Position numbers and translations under genes: made by a program
Notes under the pieces: model-generated
Databases searched by the model: none
What the model was told of the DNA's origin: nothing
Seen by the model: only the letters and a program-made list of their open reading frames with translations
Shown: piece after piece, positions 25,899 through 34,677 of the stretch
How positions within the stretch are numbered: position 1 is the stretch's first letter
Layout: each line of letters begins with the position of its first letter
Source: AEGEAN-183 sp045563675
GTDB lineage: Bacteria > Pseudomonadota > Gammaproteobacteria > Magnimaribacterales > Magnimaribacteraceae
Reading direction: 5' to 3'
Length of the DNA stretch: 64,000 bases
Assembly: GCA_045563675.1 (NCBI GenBank)
Contig: JBJLIX010000001.1
Span: forward strand, 496,001-560,000

Positions 25899-27307
25899 TA
25901 TATTGTAAGAGCTCTAAATAAGTTTCTGTAGTCTTCTTCAATTTCATTATTAAAATCTCTTAGCTCTTTTATTTTTTTGCAGGCATGCAAAACTGTTGTG
26001 TGGTCCCTGCCCCCAAAGGATTCTCCAATTTCTGGAAGACTATAATTTGTTAACTCTTTTGCTAAAAACATAGACATCTGTCTGGGCCTAGCTATAGACC
26101 TACTTCTTCTTTTTGATAAAAGATCACTAAGTTTAATATTGTAATATTCAGCTACAGTTTTCTGTATATTATCTACGCTTACTTGTCTAGACTGTATTGC
26201 TAAAAGGTCCTTTAAAGAGTCTTTGATTAAAGCTATGTCTATCTCCTTTCCGGTAAAGTTTGAATTTGCTATTACTCTTTTTAAAGCTCCTTCTAATTCT
26301 CTTATGTTTGATCTAACTTTTTGTGCTATGAAAAAGGCGCTCTCCTGGTCCAGATTATGGCCCATTTCTTCTGCTTTGCTTAGAGTAATGGCAACTCTTG
26401 TTTCTAGTTCAGGCGGGTCTATAACAACAGGCAATCCCCAGCCTAGCCTTGATTTAAGTCTATCCTCCAATCCATTTATTTCTTTAGGGTACCTGTCGCA
26501 AGTTAATATCATTTGACTTCCTCTTTCAAGGAGGGAGTTAAAAGTATGAAAAAGCTCTTCCTGTGATTGTTCCTTGCCAGCAAAAAACTGAATATCATCT
26601 ATTAACAACGCATCCAGAGATCTATAGTACTGCTTAAATTCACTAATTGCTCCTAATTGTAACGATTTAACCATATCACTCACGAACTTCTCGGAATGAA
26701 TATAAGTTATTTTCTTGTGGGGGTCTTTTTGTTTTATTAGGTTTCCAGCTGCATGCATTAAATGTGTTTTCCCAAGCCCAACCCCTCCATAAATAAACAG
26801 GGGGTTATAGGAGTTCTTTTGCCCTGATGCCACCTGCCTTGAAGCAGCCAGGGCAATATGATTCGATTTCCCCTCTACAAAGGTTTCAAAAGAAAATGCT
26901 GGTATTAAATTTGTTTGCTGTCCCCTTCTGTTAATATTTTCTTTTTTACTCTGTCCACCAATTTCTAGTGTATTGTTTTTTGGGGTCTCCAGATGACCAT
27001 TTCCATTGCTGCTTGGTGTCACTGCCTTTTGCTCTACTCCACCCCCCTTTAAAGAACTTATTTCAAAATTTACGTTTATTTCACCTTGGTTAGTTATGGC
27101 TGAAAGCCTTTCTACTATTGTATTTCCATAGTTTTCTTCTACCCAATCCAAAATAAATTTATTTGGTGCTAACACTGAGTAAGATGTTGGTTTTATTCCT
27201 GAGTTTTGTGATAGCTTTAAGGGTGCTATCCATGTAGAATACTCTTCTAAGGTAAGGTCTCTTTCAAGTGTTTTCTTGCATTCGCTCCAAAAAAGAATAT
27301 CGGCCAT
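25898..27307 (-). CDS. dnaA: Chromosomal replication initiator DnaA
   Basis: A 469-residue initiator with all four domains. Domain I is FWSECKKTLERDLTLEEYSTWI; a linker at about residues 90-130 is followed by the AAA+ domain (Walker A GGVGLGKTHLMH, Walker B LLIDDIQFFAGKE, and the Arg-containing LKSRLGWGL). Domain IV ends with SIARPRQMSMFLAKELT and the DnaA-box-reading GGRDHTTVLHACKKI. It opens the origin next to its own gene. Confidence 0.97.
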   Translation of the reverse strand: MADILFWSECKKTLERDLTLEEYSTWIAPLKLSQNSGIKPTSYSVLAPNKFILDWVEENYGNTIVERLSAITNQGEINVNFEISSLKGGGVEQKAVTPSSNGNGHLETPKNNTLEIGGQSKKENINRRGQQTNLIPAFSFETFVEGKSNHIALAASRQVASGQKNSYNPLFIYGGVGLGKTHLMHAAGNLIKQKDPHKKITYIHSEKFVSDMVKSLQLGAISEFKQYYRSLDALLIDDIQFFAGKEQSQEELFHTFNSLLERGSQMILTCDRYPKEINGLEDRLKSRLGWGLPVVIDPPELETRVAITLSKAEEMGHNLDQESAFFIAQKVRSNIRELEGALKRVIANSNFTGKEIDIALIKDSLKDLLAIQSRQVSVDNIQKTVAEYYNIKLSDLLSKRRSRSIARPRQMSMFLAKELTNYSLPEIGESFGGRDHTTVLHACKKIKELRDFNNEIEEDYRNLFRALTI

Positions 27308-27336
27308 AATTTATATTATAAGCTGTTTTTTTATAG

Positions 27337-27345
27337 TTATCCACA
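27337..27345 (+). promoter_or_regulatory. DnaA box, perfect consensus
   Basis: TTATCCACA, a full match to the TTATNCACA consensus, on the plus strand 30 bases from the dnaA start. It may also serve autoregulation of dnaA. Confidence 0.85.
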
Positions 27346-27365
27346 GCATAACAACAATTAATTCT

Positions 27366-27374
27366 TGTGGATAA
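27366..27374 (-). promoter_or_regulatory. DnaA box, perfect consensus, inverted
   Basis: TGTGGATAA on the plus strand is TTATCCACA on the minus strand. It faces the first box, with 20 bases between them. Confidence 0.85.
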
Positions 27375-27404
27375 GTTGTTAATATTATGTTTTTTTGTTT
27401 TTTC

Positions 27405-27433
27405 TTGTGTATTTAGCTTAAAAAACCTATTAT
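27405..27433 (+). promoter_or_regulatory. Putative promoter of rpmH-rnpA-yidD-yidC
   Basis: TTGTGT (27405-27410) and TATTAT (27428-27433) are 17 bases apart and end 32 bases before the rpmH start. The -10 box matches at 5 of 6 positions; the -35 box is weak. Confidence 0.4.
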
Positions 27434-27465
27434 GCGTCCAAATTTTAAGTTTAAAGTAATAGAAA

Positions 27466-27600
27466 ATGAAAAGAACGTACCAACCCAGCAGAATCAAAAG
27501 GGCCAGAACTCATGGCTTCAGGGCAAGAAACTCAACCTTGGGGGGAAAGAAGGTTCTCAGTAGTAGAAGAAAGAAAGGAAGAAAGTCTCTAACCGTCTAG
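27466..27600 (+). CDS. rpmH: Ribosomal protein bL34
   Basis: A 44-residue, very basic protein. It reads MKRTYQPSRIKRARTHGFRA, then RNSTLGGKKVLSSRRKKGRK and SLTV, which aligns over its full length with L34. It is part of the large ribosomal subunit. It is the first rightward gene after the origin and is 5 bases from rnpA. Confidence 0.97.
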   Translation: MKRTYQPSRIKRARTHGFRARNSTLGGKKVLSSRRKKGRKSLTV

Positions 27601-27605
27601 ACTTT

Positions 27606-27941
27606 ATGCCTCTTCAAGAAAAGTTTCTCATACCCTCTTCCCAAGGCTTTGGACCCGTTTATAGAAAACCAGATGCAAGGTTCAAGTCAGGAAACTTTAG
27701 GGTCCTGGCCAGGCAAAACGAAGTAGACCTACCCAGGCTGGGTGTTTCAATTAGAAAAAGGGATTATAAATTAGCAGTTGAAAGAAATAGACTTAAAAGA
27801 AGAATTAAAAATAGTTTTAGAGTAAATTTAAATAAACTCCCTTGCTACGATTTTGTTGTGATGGTTAATGCCGGCGAAAGTCTTGAAAATAAAAATAAAC
27901 TTGATGCCCTTTGGGAGGGTTGTAAAAAAGAGATTTTATGA
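27606..27941 (+). CDS. rnpA: Ribonuclease P protein component
   Basis: A 111-residue basic protein. The RNase P signature is LGVSIRKRDYKLAVERNRLKRRIKNSFR, with the central RNR motif; VVMVNAG is the last core strand. It assists the RNase P RNA in trimming tRNA 5' leaders. Its stop overlaps the yidD start by 4 bases. Confidence 0.94.
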   Translation: MPLQEKFLIPSSQGFGPVYRKPDARFKSGNFRVLARQNEVDLPRLGVSIRKRDYKLAVERNRLKRRIKNSFRVNLNKLPCYDFVVMVNAGESLENKNKLDALWEGCKKEIL

Positions 27942-28156
27942 AAAAGATATTAATCAAGGCAATCTCCTTTTACCAAAATTTCATAAGTGGGCTAATTGGC
28001 CCTTGTTGTAGATTTCATCCTACTTGTTCAGAATACGCCAAAGAAGCAATTGAACTTCATGGACTTCTGCGTGGCTCTTGGCTGTCTTTAAAGAGGCTAT
28101 CAAAATGCCACCCATTAGGACCCTCTGGCTTAGACGGGGTTCCTCCGAGGCCTTAA
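27938..28156 (+). CDS. yidD: Membrane protein insertion efficiency factor YidD
   Basis: A 72-residue protein with the family core FYQNFISGLIGPCCRFHPTC followed by SEYAKEAIELHG and the three conserved cysteines. It is an amphipathic membrane-associated helper of YidC, encoded 2 bases downstream. The C-terminal HPLGPSGLDGVPPRP is typical. Confidence 0.93.
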   Translation: MKKILIKAISFYQNFISGLIGPCCRFHPTCSEYAKEAIELHGLLRGSWLSLKRLSKCHPLGPSGLDGVPPRP

Positions 28157-28158
28157 AG

Positions 28159-29901
28159 ATGGATTACATAAAAATATCCCTCATAGGTCTAATCGCTCTT
28201 TTATCCTATTACCTTCTACTCCAATGGCCTTCGGAGATTGAAATAAATAACAGCGTGCCTAATTCAAAAAAAGAGGTAGTAGAGAAATTTGACCTAATTA
28301 AAGAGGGTTTTGATGATAGTGAGGACTCACTTATTACCTTTCAAGAAAAGGAATCTTTGAGCCCCGGCGAGGAGACTGCAAAAGACTCTATTCAGGCTAA
28401 TAAATCAAAATTTAAAACTGTTTCTAACGACGTGTTGAGCCTATTAGTAGACGTGGAGTCTGGGGCCTTCATTCAAGCAGACATGTTAAATGTTGACACG
28501 GAATTCTTGTCGAAAACACCTCTTTCTTTGCTTGGGAATAGACAGCTAGGAGAAGGACAAGATTGCCCTTCTGAATTGGGTGCTCTTTATGATGGAGAAA
28601 GTTGCCTTGGAGTATATCTAGCAAATTCTGGTTTTTATAACCAAAGAGATGGGTACATAAGACCAAGTTTTAATTCCCTTGAAAGGCTTACCCTTGATGG
28701 CGGGTCAATGCTTTATATTTTCTCTGGTAAAAACGATGTGTTTTCTTTCACGAGAAAGGTCTTGCTAAGAAAGGGAAGCTACCTTGTTGAGGTAGAAGAC
28801 ATAATAGGCCTGGAGGGTGCAGGCTCTAATAAGGAAGAGATAACTCCATATTTAAGGATAATGAGAGATGGGGCTGGAGCAGGTGCCGGCGCATCAAGGC
28901 TGGACAACTATACCTATCTTGGGCCTGTTTTTTCTACAGAAAGAGAAACCTTTATTAAAGAGGATTTTGATGATCTCAGTGAAAAAAACTATGAAGAGTC
29001 TTCTTTGGGTGGATGGCTTGCAATGGTTCAGCGCTACTTTGTATCAGCCTGGGTGCCCGAACAAAGCGGTCTATATAAATATCAAGCCAGAAAATTATCA
29101 TCTGGGACTTATTCTGTAGCCCTAACAGGGCAAAACCAAATAATTGAGATCGGCAAACCTCTGTCTTTTAAAAACTCTCTATATATAGGCCCCAAGGTAA
29201 CAAAGCAACTCAAGGAGGCGCATGAAGACCTTGGCTTGGTAGTTGACTATGGCTTTTTATGGTGGCTGGGTCAGCCCATATACAACTTAATGCAATTTGG
29301 TTACTCCCTTGTAGCCAACTGGGGGTTTGCAATACTTTTTGCAACACTGGTTCTCAAGGCTGTGCTTTGGCCACTAAGTGCTGCCGGGTATAGGTCTGCT
29401 GCAAAAATGAGGGCCGTTGCACCCAAGATACAAGACCTACAACAAAAGTATTCTAATGATAAGCAAAAACTAGGTCAGGAAATGATGAATTTTTATAAAT
29501 CTGAGGGCGTTAGTCCTTTAGGTGGCTGCCTTCCCATGCTTCTCCAAATGCCGTTTTTCTTAGCCTTTTACTGGGTTTTGCTCGACATGGTTGAGCTTAG
29601 ACATTCGCCTTTTGTGTTTTGGATAAATGATTTATCGGCAAGGGATCCTCTTTTTGTTCTTCCTATATTAAACGCCATTCTGATGTACTACTCCCAACAA
29701 CTCATGCCCACAACGCCAAGCAATGACCCCACACAACAACAAATGCAAAAGACCATGAAGTACATGCCAATAGTTTTTGGGGCTATTTTTGCCTTCTTTC
29801 CTTCGGGTTTTGTTCTTTATTTCACGGTTCAGTCCTTAATTACACTTGCTCAACAAGCTCTTTCTTTTAGAAAGGAGGGAGTTTCGCTTAAGTCTACTTA
29901 G
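28159..29901 (+). CDS. yidC: Membrane protein insertase YidC
   Basis: A 580-residue protein from ATG 28159; an upstream TTG at 28078 would lie inside yidD and is not likely. It has an N-terminal anchor, a large periplasmic domain (about residues 100-330) with RYFVSAWVPE, and the five-helix insertase core starting NWGFAILFATLVLKAVLWPLS. The hydrophilic-groove Arg lies in KAVLWPLSAAGYRSAAKMR. LGGCLPMLLQMPFFLAFYWVL and YMPIVFGAIFAFFPSGFVLYF follow. It inserts proteins such as ATP synthase subunit c. Confidence 0.95.
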   Translation: MDYIKISLIGLIALLSYYLLLQWPSEIEINNSVPNSKKEVVEKFDLIKEGFDDSEDSLITFQEKESLSPGEETAKDSIQANKSKFKTVSNDVLSLLVDVESGAFIQADMLNVDTEFLSKTPLSLLGNRQLGEGQDCPSELGALYDGESCLGVYLANSGFYNQRDGYIRPSFNSLERLTLDGGSMLYIFSGKNDVFSFTRKVLLRKGSYLVEVEDIIGLEGAGSNKEEITPYLRIMRDGAGAGAGASRLDNYTYLGPVFSTERETFIKEDFDDLSEKNYEESSLGGWLAMVQRYFVSAWVPEQSGLYKYQARKLSSGTYSVALTGQNQIIEIGKPLSFKNSLYIGPKVTKQLKEAHEDLGLVVDYGFLWWLGQPIYNLMQFGYSLVANWGFAILFATLVLKAVLWPLSAAGYRSAAKMRAVAPKIQDLQQKYSNDKQKLGQEMMNFYKSEGVSPLGGCLPMLLQMPFFLAFYWVLLDMVELRHSPFVFWINDLSARDPLFVLPILNAILMYYSQQLMPTTPSNDPTQQQMQKTMKYMPIVFGAIFAFFPSGFVLYFTVQSLITLAQQALSFRKEGVSLKST

Positions 29902-29908
29902 GTTTTTT

Positions 29909-31225
29909 TTGGAAGATACCATTGTTGCATTATCCACCCCCCCGGGGAGAGGTGGTATTTCTGTTGTTAGGGTTTCGGGGGCTTTGTCTAAAAAGATAGG
30001 AGCCTCTCTGTGTGGTGATCTTGCTGGTTCAAATGTATTAAAGCCTTGTGTTGTTCGTGACGGAGAGAAAGAAAGGATTGATTTCGGGTTGGTTGTTTTT
30101 TTTAAAGGACCCAGGTCTTACACAGGAGAAGACATGACCGAGATTAGTTGTCACGGAAACCCCCTCGTTGTTGACTCGATTATTAAGGCTTGTTGTTTTT
30201 TCGGAGCAAGACTGGCAGAGCCCGGTGAATTCACCAAAAGGGCCTTTGTAAATGAAAAAATTGACCTCGCCCAGGCCGAGTCCGTAGCCGACCTTATTTC
30301 TGCCCAAACCTCGTCCGCAGTTGTAGCGGCCAACTCATCTCTTAGAGGAGACTTCTCTAAGTCTATAAATAAATCAATTGACGAGGTGGTGCGAGTGAGG
30401 GTTTTGGTTGAGGCTTTGTTAGACTTTTCTGATGAAGACTCTGTTTTGCTTCTTGAAGAAAAGAAAACAAAAATTTCTAAGGGGGTTTCTTTGATTAAAG
30501 ATGTTTTGTCAGAGCTCCTGGAGAGGGGAGAGTATGGTAATAAAATGATCGAGGGTTTAAGGGTGGCTTTTGTTGGCCCACCCAATTGTGGTAAATCTAC
30601 CTTGTTAAATTTAATAGCTAAAGAAGAGGTTGCTATAACCTCTAGCTCTCCCGGAACCACTCGCGACCTAGTAAGGGCCCAGGTAGAAGTTAGGGGTATC
30701 CCGGTTGAGTTTATAGACACAGCGGGCATTAGAGAGGAGGCAAGTGAGCACACAGAAATAGAAGGAATGAATAGAGCTGTGGGGGTTTTGGGGTTGTCTG
30801 ATGTTGTTGTGGTGATGTGTGAGGTTGGTGAGAGTTTTGATATTTCTGTTCCTCAGGATGCTGTTTCTTTGAGAGTTTTTAATAAGATCGACCTTTCCTC
30901 TGAGGGTGCGGGGCTAAGGGGTGGTGCTTTTTATGTTTCCGCTAAAACCGGAGAAGGTGTGGGTGTTTTTTTAGATCGTGTTGTCTCGTTTTCTCCTGGT
31001 CCACCCGAAACCCCTTTGGTTGCTAGAAGAAGACACCTAGAGTCCCTCGGTGAGGCAGTAAGGTGTCTTGAAAAAAGTGCCGCAAATCTAGAGGACAAGG
31101 TTAGCCTTGAGGTAGTCGCCGAAGATTTAAGGGGTGCGCAACTCGCCTTAGGTAACATTACAAGACCCATCTCTGCTGATGATTTGTTGGGTAATATTTT
31201 TTCTGAATTTTGCATTGGTAAGTAG
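29909..31225 (+). CDS. mnmE: tRNA modification GTPase MnmE
   Basis: About 438 residues from TTG 29909 (MEDTIVALSTPPGRGGISVVRVSG aligns with the family start). A strong AAGGAGG at 29873-29879 lies about 30 bases upstream, so the start remains uncertain. The N-terminal folate domain, helical domain and inserted G domain (GPPNCGKST, DTAGIRE, NKID) are present, and the protein ends in FCIGK, the conserved C-terminal Cys motif. With MnmG it modifies U34 of tRNAs. The coding strand is extremely G- and T-rich, unlike its neighbour mnmG. Confidence 0.93.
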   Translation: MEDTIVALSTPPGRGGISVVRVSGALSKKIGASLCGDLAGSNVLKPCVVRDGEKERIDFGLVVFFKGPRSYTGEDMTEISCHGNPLVVDSIIKACCFFGARLAEPGEFTKRAFVNEKIDLAQAESVADLISAQTSSAVVAANSSLRGDFSKSINKSIDEVVRVRVLVEALLDFSDEDSVLLLEEKKTKISKGVSLIKDVLSELLERGEYGNKMIEGLRVAFVGPPNCGKSTLLNLIAKEEVAITSSSPGTTRDLVRAQVEVRGIPVEFIDTAGIREEASEHTEIEGMNRAVGVLGLSDVVVVMCEVGESFDISVPQDAVSLRVFNKIDLSSEGAGLRGGAFYVSAKTGEGVGVFLDRVVSFSPGPPETPLVARRRHLESLGEAVRCLEKSAANLEDKVSLEVVAEDLRGAQLALGNITRPISADDLLGNIFSEFCIGK

Positions 31226-31447
31226 GTTAATGTTGGGTGGATAACTCCCTTTAAAAATTATGGTTAGTGTTTTTTACACAGGGTTTTTGTATTGATTAAC
31301 AGGACATCATTAGCTTTTGGGGGCTTGTATTATTTACACTTTTCTGTGTGGTGCTTAGGTTTCATTAAGTTATACATAAAATCCTTCTCCCCTACAATAA
31401 CAACTAAAAGAGTATATATAAGCTAATATATTATTGTTTTATTGAAG
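31226..31447. other. mnmE-mnmG gap with near-consensus DnaA boxes
   Basis: This gap has no gene. It holds GGTGGATAA at 31236-31244 (minus-strand DnaA box, 8 of 9) and TTTTACACA at 31272-31280 (plus strand, 8 of 9), and ends in a very AT-rich stretch before mnmG. In E. coli oriC is beside mnmG, so these may be remnants or secondary boxes. The base composition of the coding strand changes sharply across this gap. Confidence 0.35.
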
Positions 31448-33310
31448 ATGGTTGTGAATAAAAAGTCTGTAATAGTGGTAGGGGGAGGTCACGCCGGAGT
31501 GGAAGCAGCTTCAGCGGCCGCCAGGCTGGGGTGTGAAGTTCTCTTGGTGACACACAAAAAAGAGTCTATAGGCCAGATGTCTTGTAATCCAGCTATTGGG
31601 GGAATAGGAAAAAGTCACTTAGCAAGAGAAGTAGATGCTTTAGGGGGGTTGATGGCAAGAGCAGCAGACGCCTCAGGGATACACTATAGAATTTTAAATG
31701 CAACAAAAGGCCAAGCCGTAAGAGCAACAAGAGTTCAAACCGACAGAGACCTTTATAGAAAAGCCATACAAAACCTACTTAAACAAACAAAAGGGGTGAA
31801 GATAATTGAAGCCTCAGTGGAAGACCTCCTAATAAATAAAGAAAAAACAACCGGAGTAGTCCTTGAGGGGGGCAAACAAATAAAAGCAGAAAAGGTAATC
31901 TTAACTACAGGAACATTTTTAGATGGTGTAATGCACACAGGCTCCAAGAGAGAACCGGGAGGTAGAATCGGAGACCCCCCCAGCAAAAGGCTAGCAAAAA
32001 AACTGAAAGACCTTCCTTTTAGGTATGGTAGATTAAAAACAGGAACGCCACCCAGGCTTGATGGAAGAACCATAGGCTGGAAAAGGCTAGAAGAACAAGA
32101 AGGGGACAGGCCCACCCCAAAGCTTTCCTACGAAGAAAGCAACAACAAAAGGCCAAAACAAGTAAGTTGTTACATAACAAGGACCACCGAAAAAACCCAC
32201 AAAATCATAACAGAGGCGCTCCATGAATCGCCCTTATTCACAGGTGCAATAGAGGGTGTGGGCCCAAGATACTGTCCATCTATTGAAGATAAGGTGGTAA
32301 GGTTTAAAGAAAGAACTTCGCATCAAATATTTATAGAGCCAGAGGGCCTAAACACACACACCATATACCCCAACGGGATATCAACAAGCTTGCCACAAAA
32401 AACACAAAATTCTTTTATTAAAACCATCCCCGGTTTTGAAAAGGCGAAAATATTAAAATACGGATATGCCATAGAGTATGATTTTTTTGACCCAAGGGAC
32501 CTTGGTCACACAATGGAAACCAGATTGGTAGAGGGCCTTTATTTTGCAGGTCAAATTAATGGAACTACAGGCTATGAAGAGGCTGCGGCGCAAGGACTAA
32601 TAGCGGGTATAAATGCAGCCCTTAGCTTAAAAGGGGAAGAGCCCTGGGTTCCTGGTAGGCACGAAGCCTACCTTGGTGTTTTGGTTGATGATTTGGTGAG
32701 CCTGGGCACAAAAGAGCCTTATAGGATGTTTACAAGCAGGGCTGAATATAGGTTGGTGCTCAGAGAAGACAACGCAGACACAAGACTTAAACCGCAAGCC
32801 AAAAACCTAGGAATACTAAGCAAAGAATCTTGGGGAAGCTTCAAGGAAAGTGCGGCAAAAGTAAAAGCGGAAACCAAAAGAATGAAAAAGGATATGGTAA
32901 AGCCAGGCAGCGTTGCGGCAAAGAGGGTTGAGAAAAAAACTAAACAGAACATAAAAAAACAAAAAAGCAGTTATGAGCTTCTAAAAAGACCCCAAATTAA
33001 TTACAAAGACATAGTAAACCCAAACACAACAGGACTAAGCAAGAACGAAATAGATAAAATTGAAGCTGAAGCGAAATATGAGGGGTATATAAAAAGGCAG
33101 ACAACAGAAATAGAAAAACTTCAAAAAAACGAAAACACACCTATCCCGGAAAACATAAGTTATTTGAAGATAGTGGGACTGTCAAACGAAGTTAAGCAAA
33201 AACTAGAAGAGTCTAGACCAAAAAGCATAGCCCGCGCATCTAGGCTTCCAGGAATAACCCCCGCTGCTATTTCTCTTTTGTTGGTTCACTTAAAAAAAAT
33301 GGCCTCATAA
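31448..33310 (+). CDS. mnmG: tRNA uridine 5-carboxymethylaminomethyl modification enzyme MnmG (GidA)
   Basis: A 620-residue FAD enzyme from ATG 31448; a TTG at 31442 is the only other near start. The FAD loop VVGGGHAGVEAASAAARLG, the motif MSCNPAIGGIGKSHLAREVDALGG, RATRVQTDRDLYR and LKTGTPPRLDGRT are all present, as is the helical C-terminus (RASRLPGITPAAISLLLVHL). It works with MnmE on U34 of tRNA. The coding strand is strongly A-rich, and its C-terminal third has many Lys codons. Confidence 0.95.
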   Translation: MVVNKKSVIVVGGGHAGVEAASAAARLGCEVLLVTHKKESIGQMSCNPAIGGIGKSHLAREVDALGGLMARAADASGIHYRILNATKGQAVRATRVQTDRDLYRKAIQNLLKQTKGVKIIEASVEDLLINKEKTTGVVLEGGKQIKAEKVILTTGTFLDGVMHTGSKREPGGRIGDPPSKRLAKKLKDLPFRYGRLKTGTPPRLDGRTIGWKRLEEQEGDRPTPKLSYEESNNKRPKQVSCYITRTTEKTHKIITEALHESPLFTGAIEGVGPRYCPSIEDKVVRFKERTSHQIFIEPEGLNTHTIYPNGISTSLPQKTQNSFIKTIPGFEKAKILKYGYAIEYDFFDPRDLGHTMETRLVEGLYFAGQINGTTGYEEAAAQGLIAGINAALSLKGEEPWVPGRHEAYLGVLVDDLVSLGTKEPYRMFTSRAEYRLVLREDNADTRLKPQAKNLGILSKESWGSFKESAAKVKAETKRMKKDMVKPGSVAAKRVEKKTKQNIKKQKSSYELLKRPQINYKDIVNPNTTGLSKNEIDKIEAEAKYEGYIKRQTTEIEKLQKNENTPIPENISYLKIVGLSNEVKQKLEESRPKSIARASRLPGITPAAISLLLVHLKKMAS

Positions 33311-33316
33311 ACAAAA

Positions 33317-33910
33317 TTGACAAGCGAAGCTAGACCCAAAAGAGACCTGGAAGCCTATGGCTTGTTGCTAGCCAGTTGGAATAAAAAAAGAAACCTGATC
33401 TCCAGAAACCAAACAAAAAACATAGAAGAACATTTAGCAGACTCACTTTCAGTAAGTAATCTACTAGGAAAAAATATAATGGATCTAGGAAGTGGGGGCG
33501 GGTTGCCGGGAATCCCACTAGCAATCTACAACCCCCAGAAAAATATTTATTTGGTAGAAAGAAATGAGTATAAGGCCTCTTTCTTGCTTCACGTTATAAC
33601 AAAGCTCAAGTTAAAAAACACAAAAGTTATTCAGGGCAGGTCAGAAGACTTGAAGGCAGCGGATTTTCCTATGCCCCTTGAGATAGTAACTAGAGCTTTT
33701 GGTTCTCCAAAAAAAGCCATAGAGGCAACTTCGGGTATATTAGAGAGCCCACAAAGCTGTCTAAAAATGATGAAAACCGAACCCCTAGAAGGTGCTGAAG
33801 ATTTACCAGGGGGCTACAAAATAGAAAAAATAGAAAATATTGAAACAAAAGAAAAAGACAAGAAGCGTATCTTGGTTACAATAGGCCGTATAAAAAGATG
33901 CACACAATAG
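33317..33910 (+). CDS. rsmG: 16S rRNA (guanine527-N7)-methyltransferase RsmG
   Basis: A 197-residue methyltransferase starting at TTG. The SAM motif MDLGSGGGLPGIPLAI is near residue 56, the acidic VERNEYKASFLLHV follows, and VTRAF is the usual motif IV. It methylates G527 of 16S rRNA. It is 6 bases after mnmG and overlaps parA by 13 bases, in the classic mnmG-rsmG-parA-parB order. Confidence 0.93.
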   Translation: MTSEARPKRDLEAYGLLLASWNKKRNLISRNQTKNIEEHLADSLSVSNLLGKNIMDLGSGGGLPGIPLAIYNPQKNIYLVERNEYKASFLLHVITKLKLKNTKVIQGRSEDLKAADFPMPLEIVTRAFGSPKKAIEATSGILESPQSCLKMMKTEPLEGAEDLPGGYKIEKIENIETKEKDKKRILVTIGRIKRCTQ

Positions 33911-34677
33911 TAGTAGCGAACCAAAAGGGAGGGGTAGGAAAAACCACAACAGCCATAAACCTTGCCGCATCTTTGTCTGCAATGAAAAGAAGGGTGTTGT
34001 TGGTGGACCTGGACCCACAAGCAAATGCAACTACAGGCTCTGGATTAGAAAAGACAGGCTCTCCTTCTGTTTGGGGTTTGGAATCAGAGAGACCAAACAA
34101 AGAAGAAATTTTAAGATCAAAATCTGGCGGCTATGATGTGCTGCCATCGGGCCCAGAGCTGATAGCTGTTGAAGCTCAATTGAGGGCTTCAGAAGATAAA
34201 GAGACCAGGTTGGGTGGGGTTTTATTTACACTTTCAGAAAGCTATGACTACGCAATATTAGATTGCCCGCCAGCGCTTAATTTATTAACTTTGAACGGAC
34301 TGAGGGCTGCAGAGAAGCTCCTGGTGCCTATGCAGTGCGAATACTTTGCCTTAGAGGGCCTCGCAGCCCTTTTAGAAACAGTAGAACAGCTTAATGAGAA
34401 AACAGGTCACGATCTATCCTTGGGGGCGATAGTACGAACAATGTATGACCCGAGAAACAAACTAACACAACAAGTAACCCAAGAGCTAAGCTCCCACTTT
34501 CCAGGAGAGCTTTTCTCTACGGTAATACCAAGAAATGTAAAGTTAGCAGAAGCGCCTAGCTTTGGAGAGCCCGCCTTGGTTTATGAACCTAACGCCAAAG
34601 GCTCTTTAGCTTATCTAGCACTAGCCGGTGAGCTTATAGAGAGGACAGAGGGGGAAGTGGTGGGAGCCTCTAAGTGA
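33898..34677 (+). CDS. parA: Chromosome partitioning ATPase ParA (Soj)
   Basis: A 259-residue deviant Walker ATPase: VANQKGGVGKTTTAINLA at the start, LLVDLDPQANATTGSG, and YDYAILDCPPALNLLTLNGL. It moves ParB-parS complexes during segregation. It overlaps both neighbours (13 bases with rsmG, 4 with parB). Confidence 0.95.
   Translation: MHTIVVANQKGGVGKTTTAINLAASLSAMKRRVLLVDLDPQANATTGSGLEKTGSPSVWGLESERPNKEEILRSKSGGYDVLPSGPELIAVEAQLRASEDKETRLGGVLFTLSESYDYAILDCPPALNLLTLNGLRAAEKLLVPMQCEYFALEGLAALLETVEQLNEKTGHDLSLGAIVRTMYDPRNKLTQQVTQELSSHFPGELFSTVIPRNVKLAEAPSFGEPALVYEPNAKGSLAYLALAGELIERTEGEVVGASK

Larger units (their letters stand above)
27308..27465. other. Probable chromosomal origin of replication (oriC), dnaA-rpmH gap
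   Basis: This 158-base AT-rich gap separates the leftward dnaA-dnaN-recF-gyrB genes from the rightward rpmH-rnpA-yidC genes. It has two perfect DnaA boxes in inverted orientation (27337-27345 and 27366-27374), flanked by very AT-rich runs that could unwind (27308-27336 and 27375-27425). The dnaA-rpmH gap is the known origin site in Pseudomonas. Only two strong boxes is few for an oriC; weaker boxes may exist. Confidence 0.7.

Noticed and set aside
30151..30753. Long open frame on the minus strand inside mnmE
   Set aside because: It is a shadow of a well-supported gene, caused by its skewed base composition, and has no recognisable motif.
31226..31447. mnmE-mnmG gap as the main oriC
   Set aside because: Its DnaA boxes are imperfect, whereas the dnaA-rpmH gap has two perfect ones and the gene orientation diverges there.
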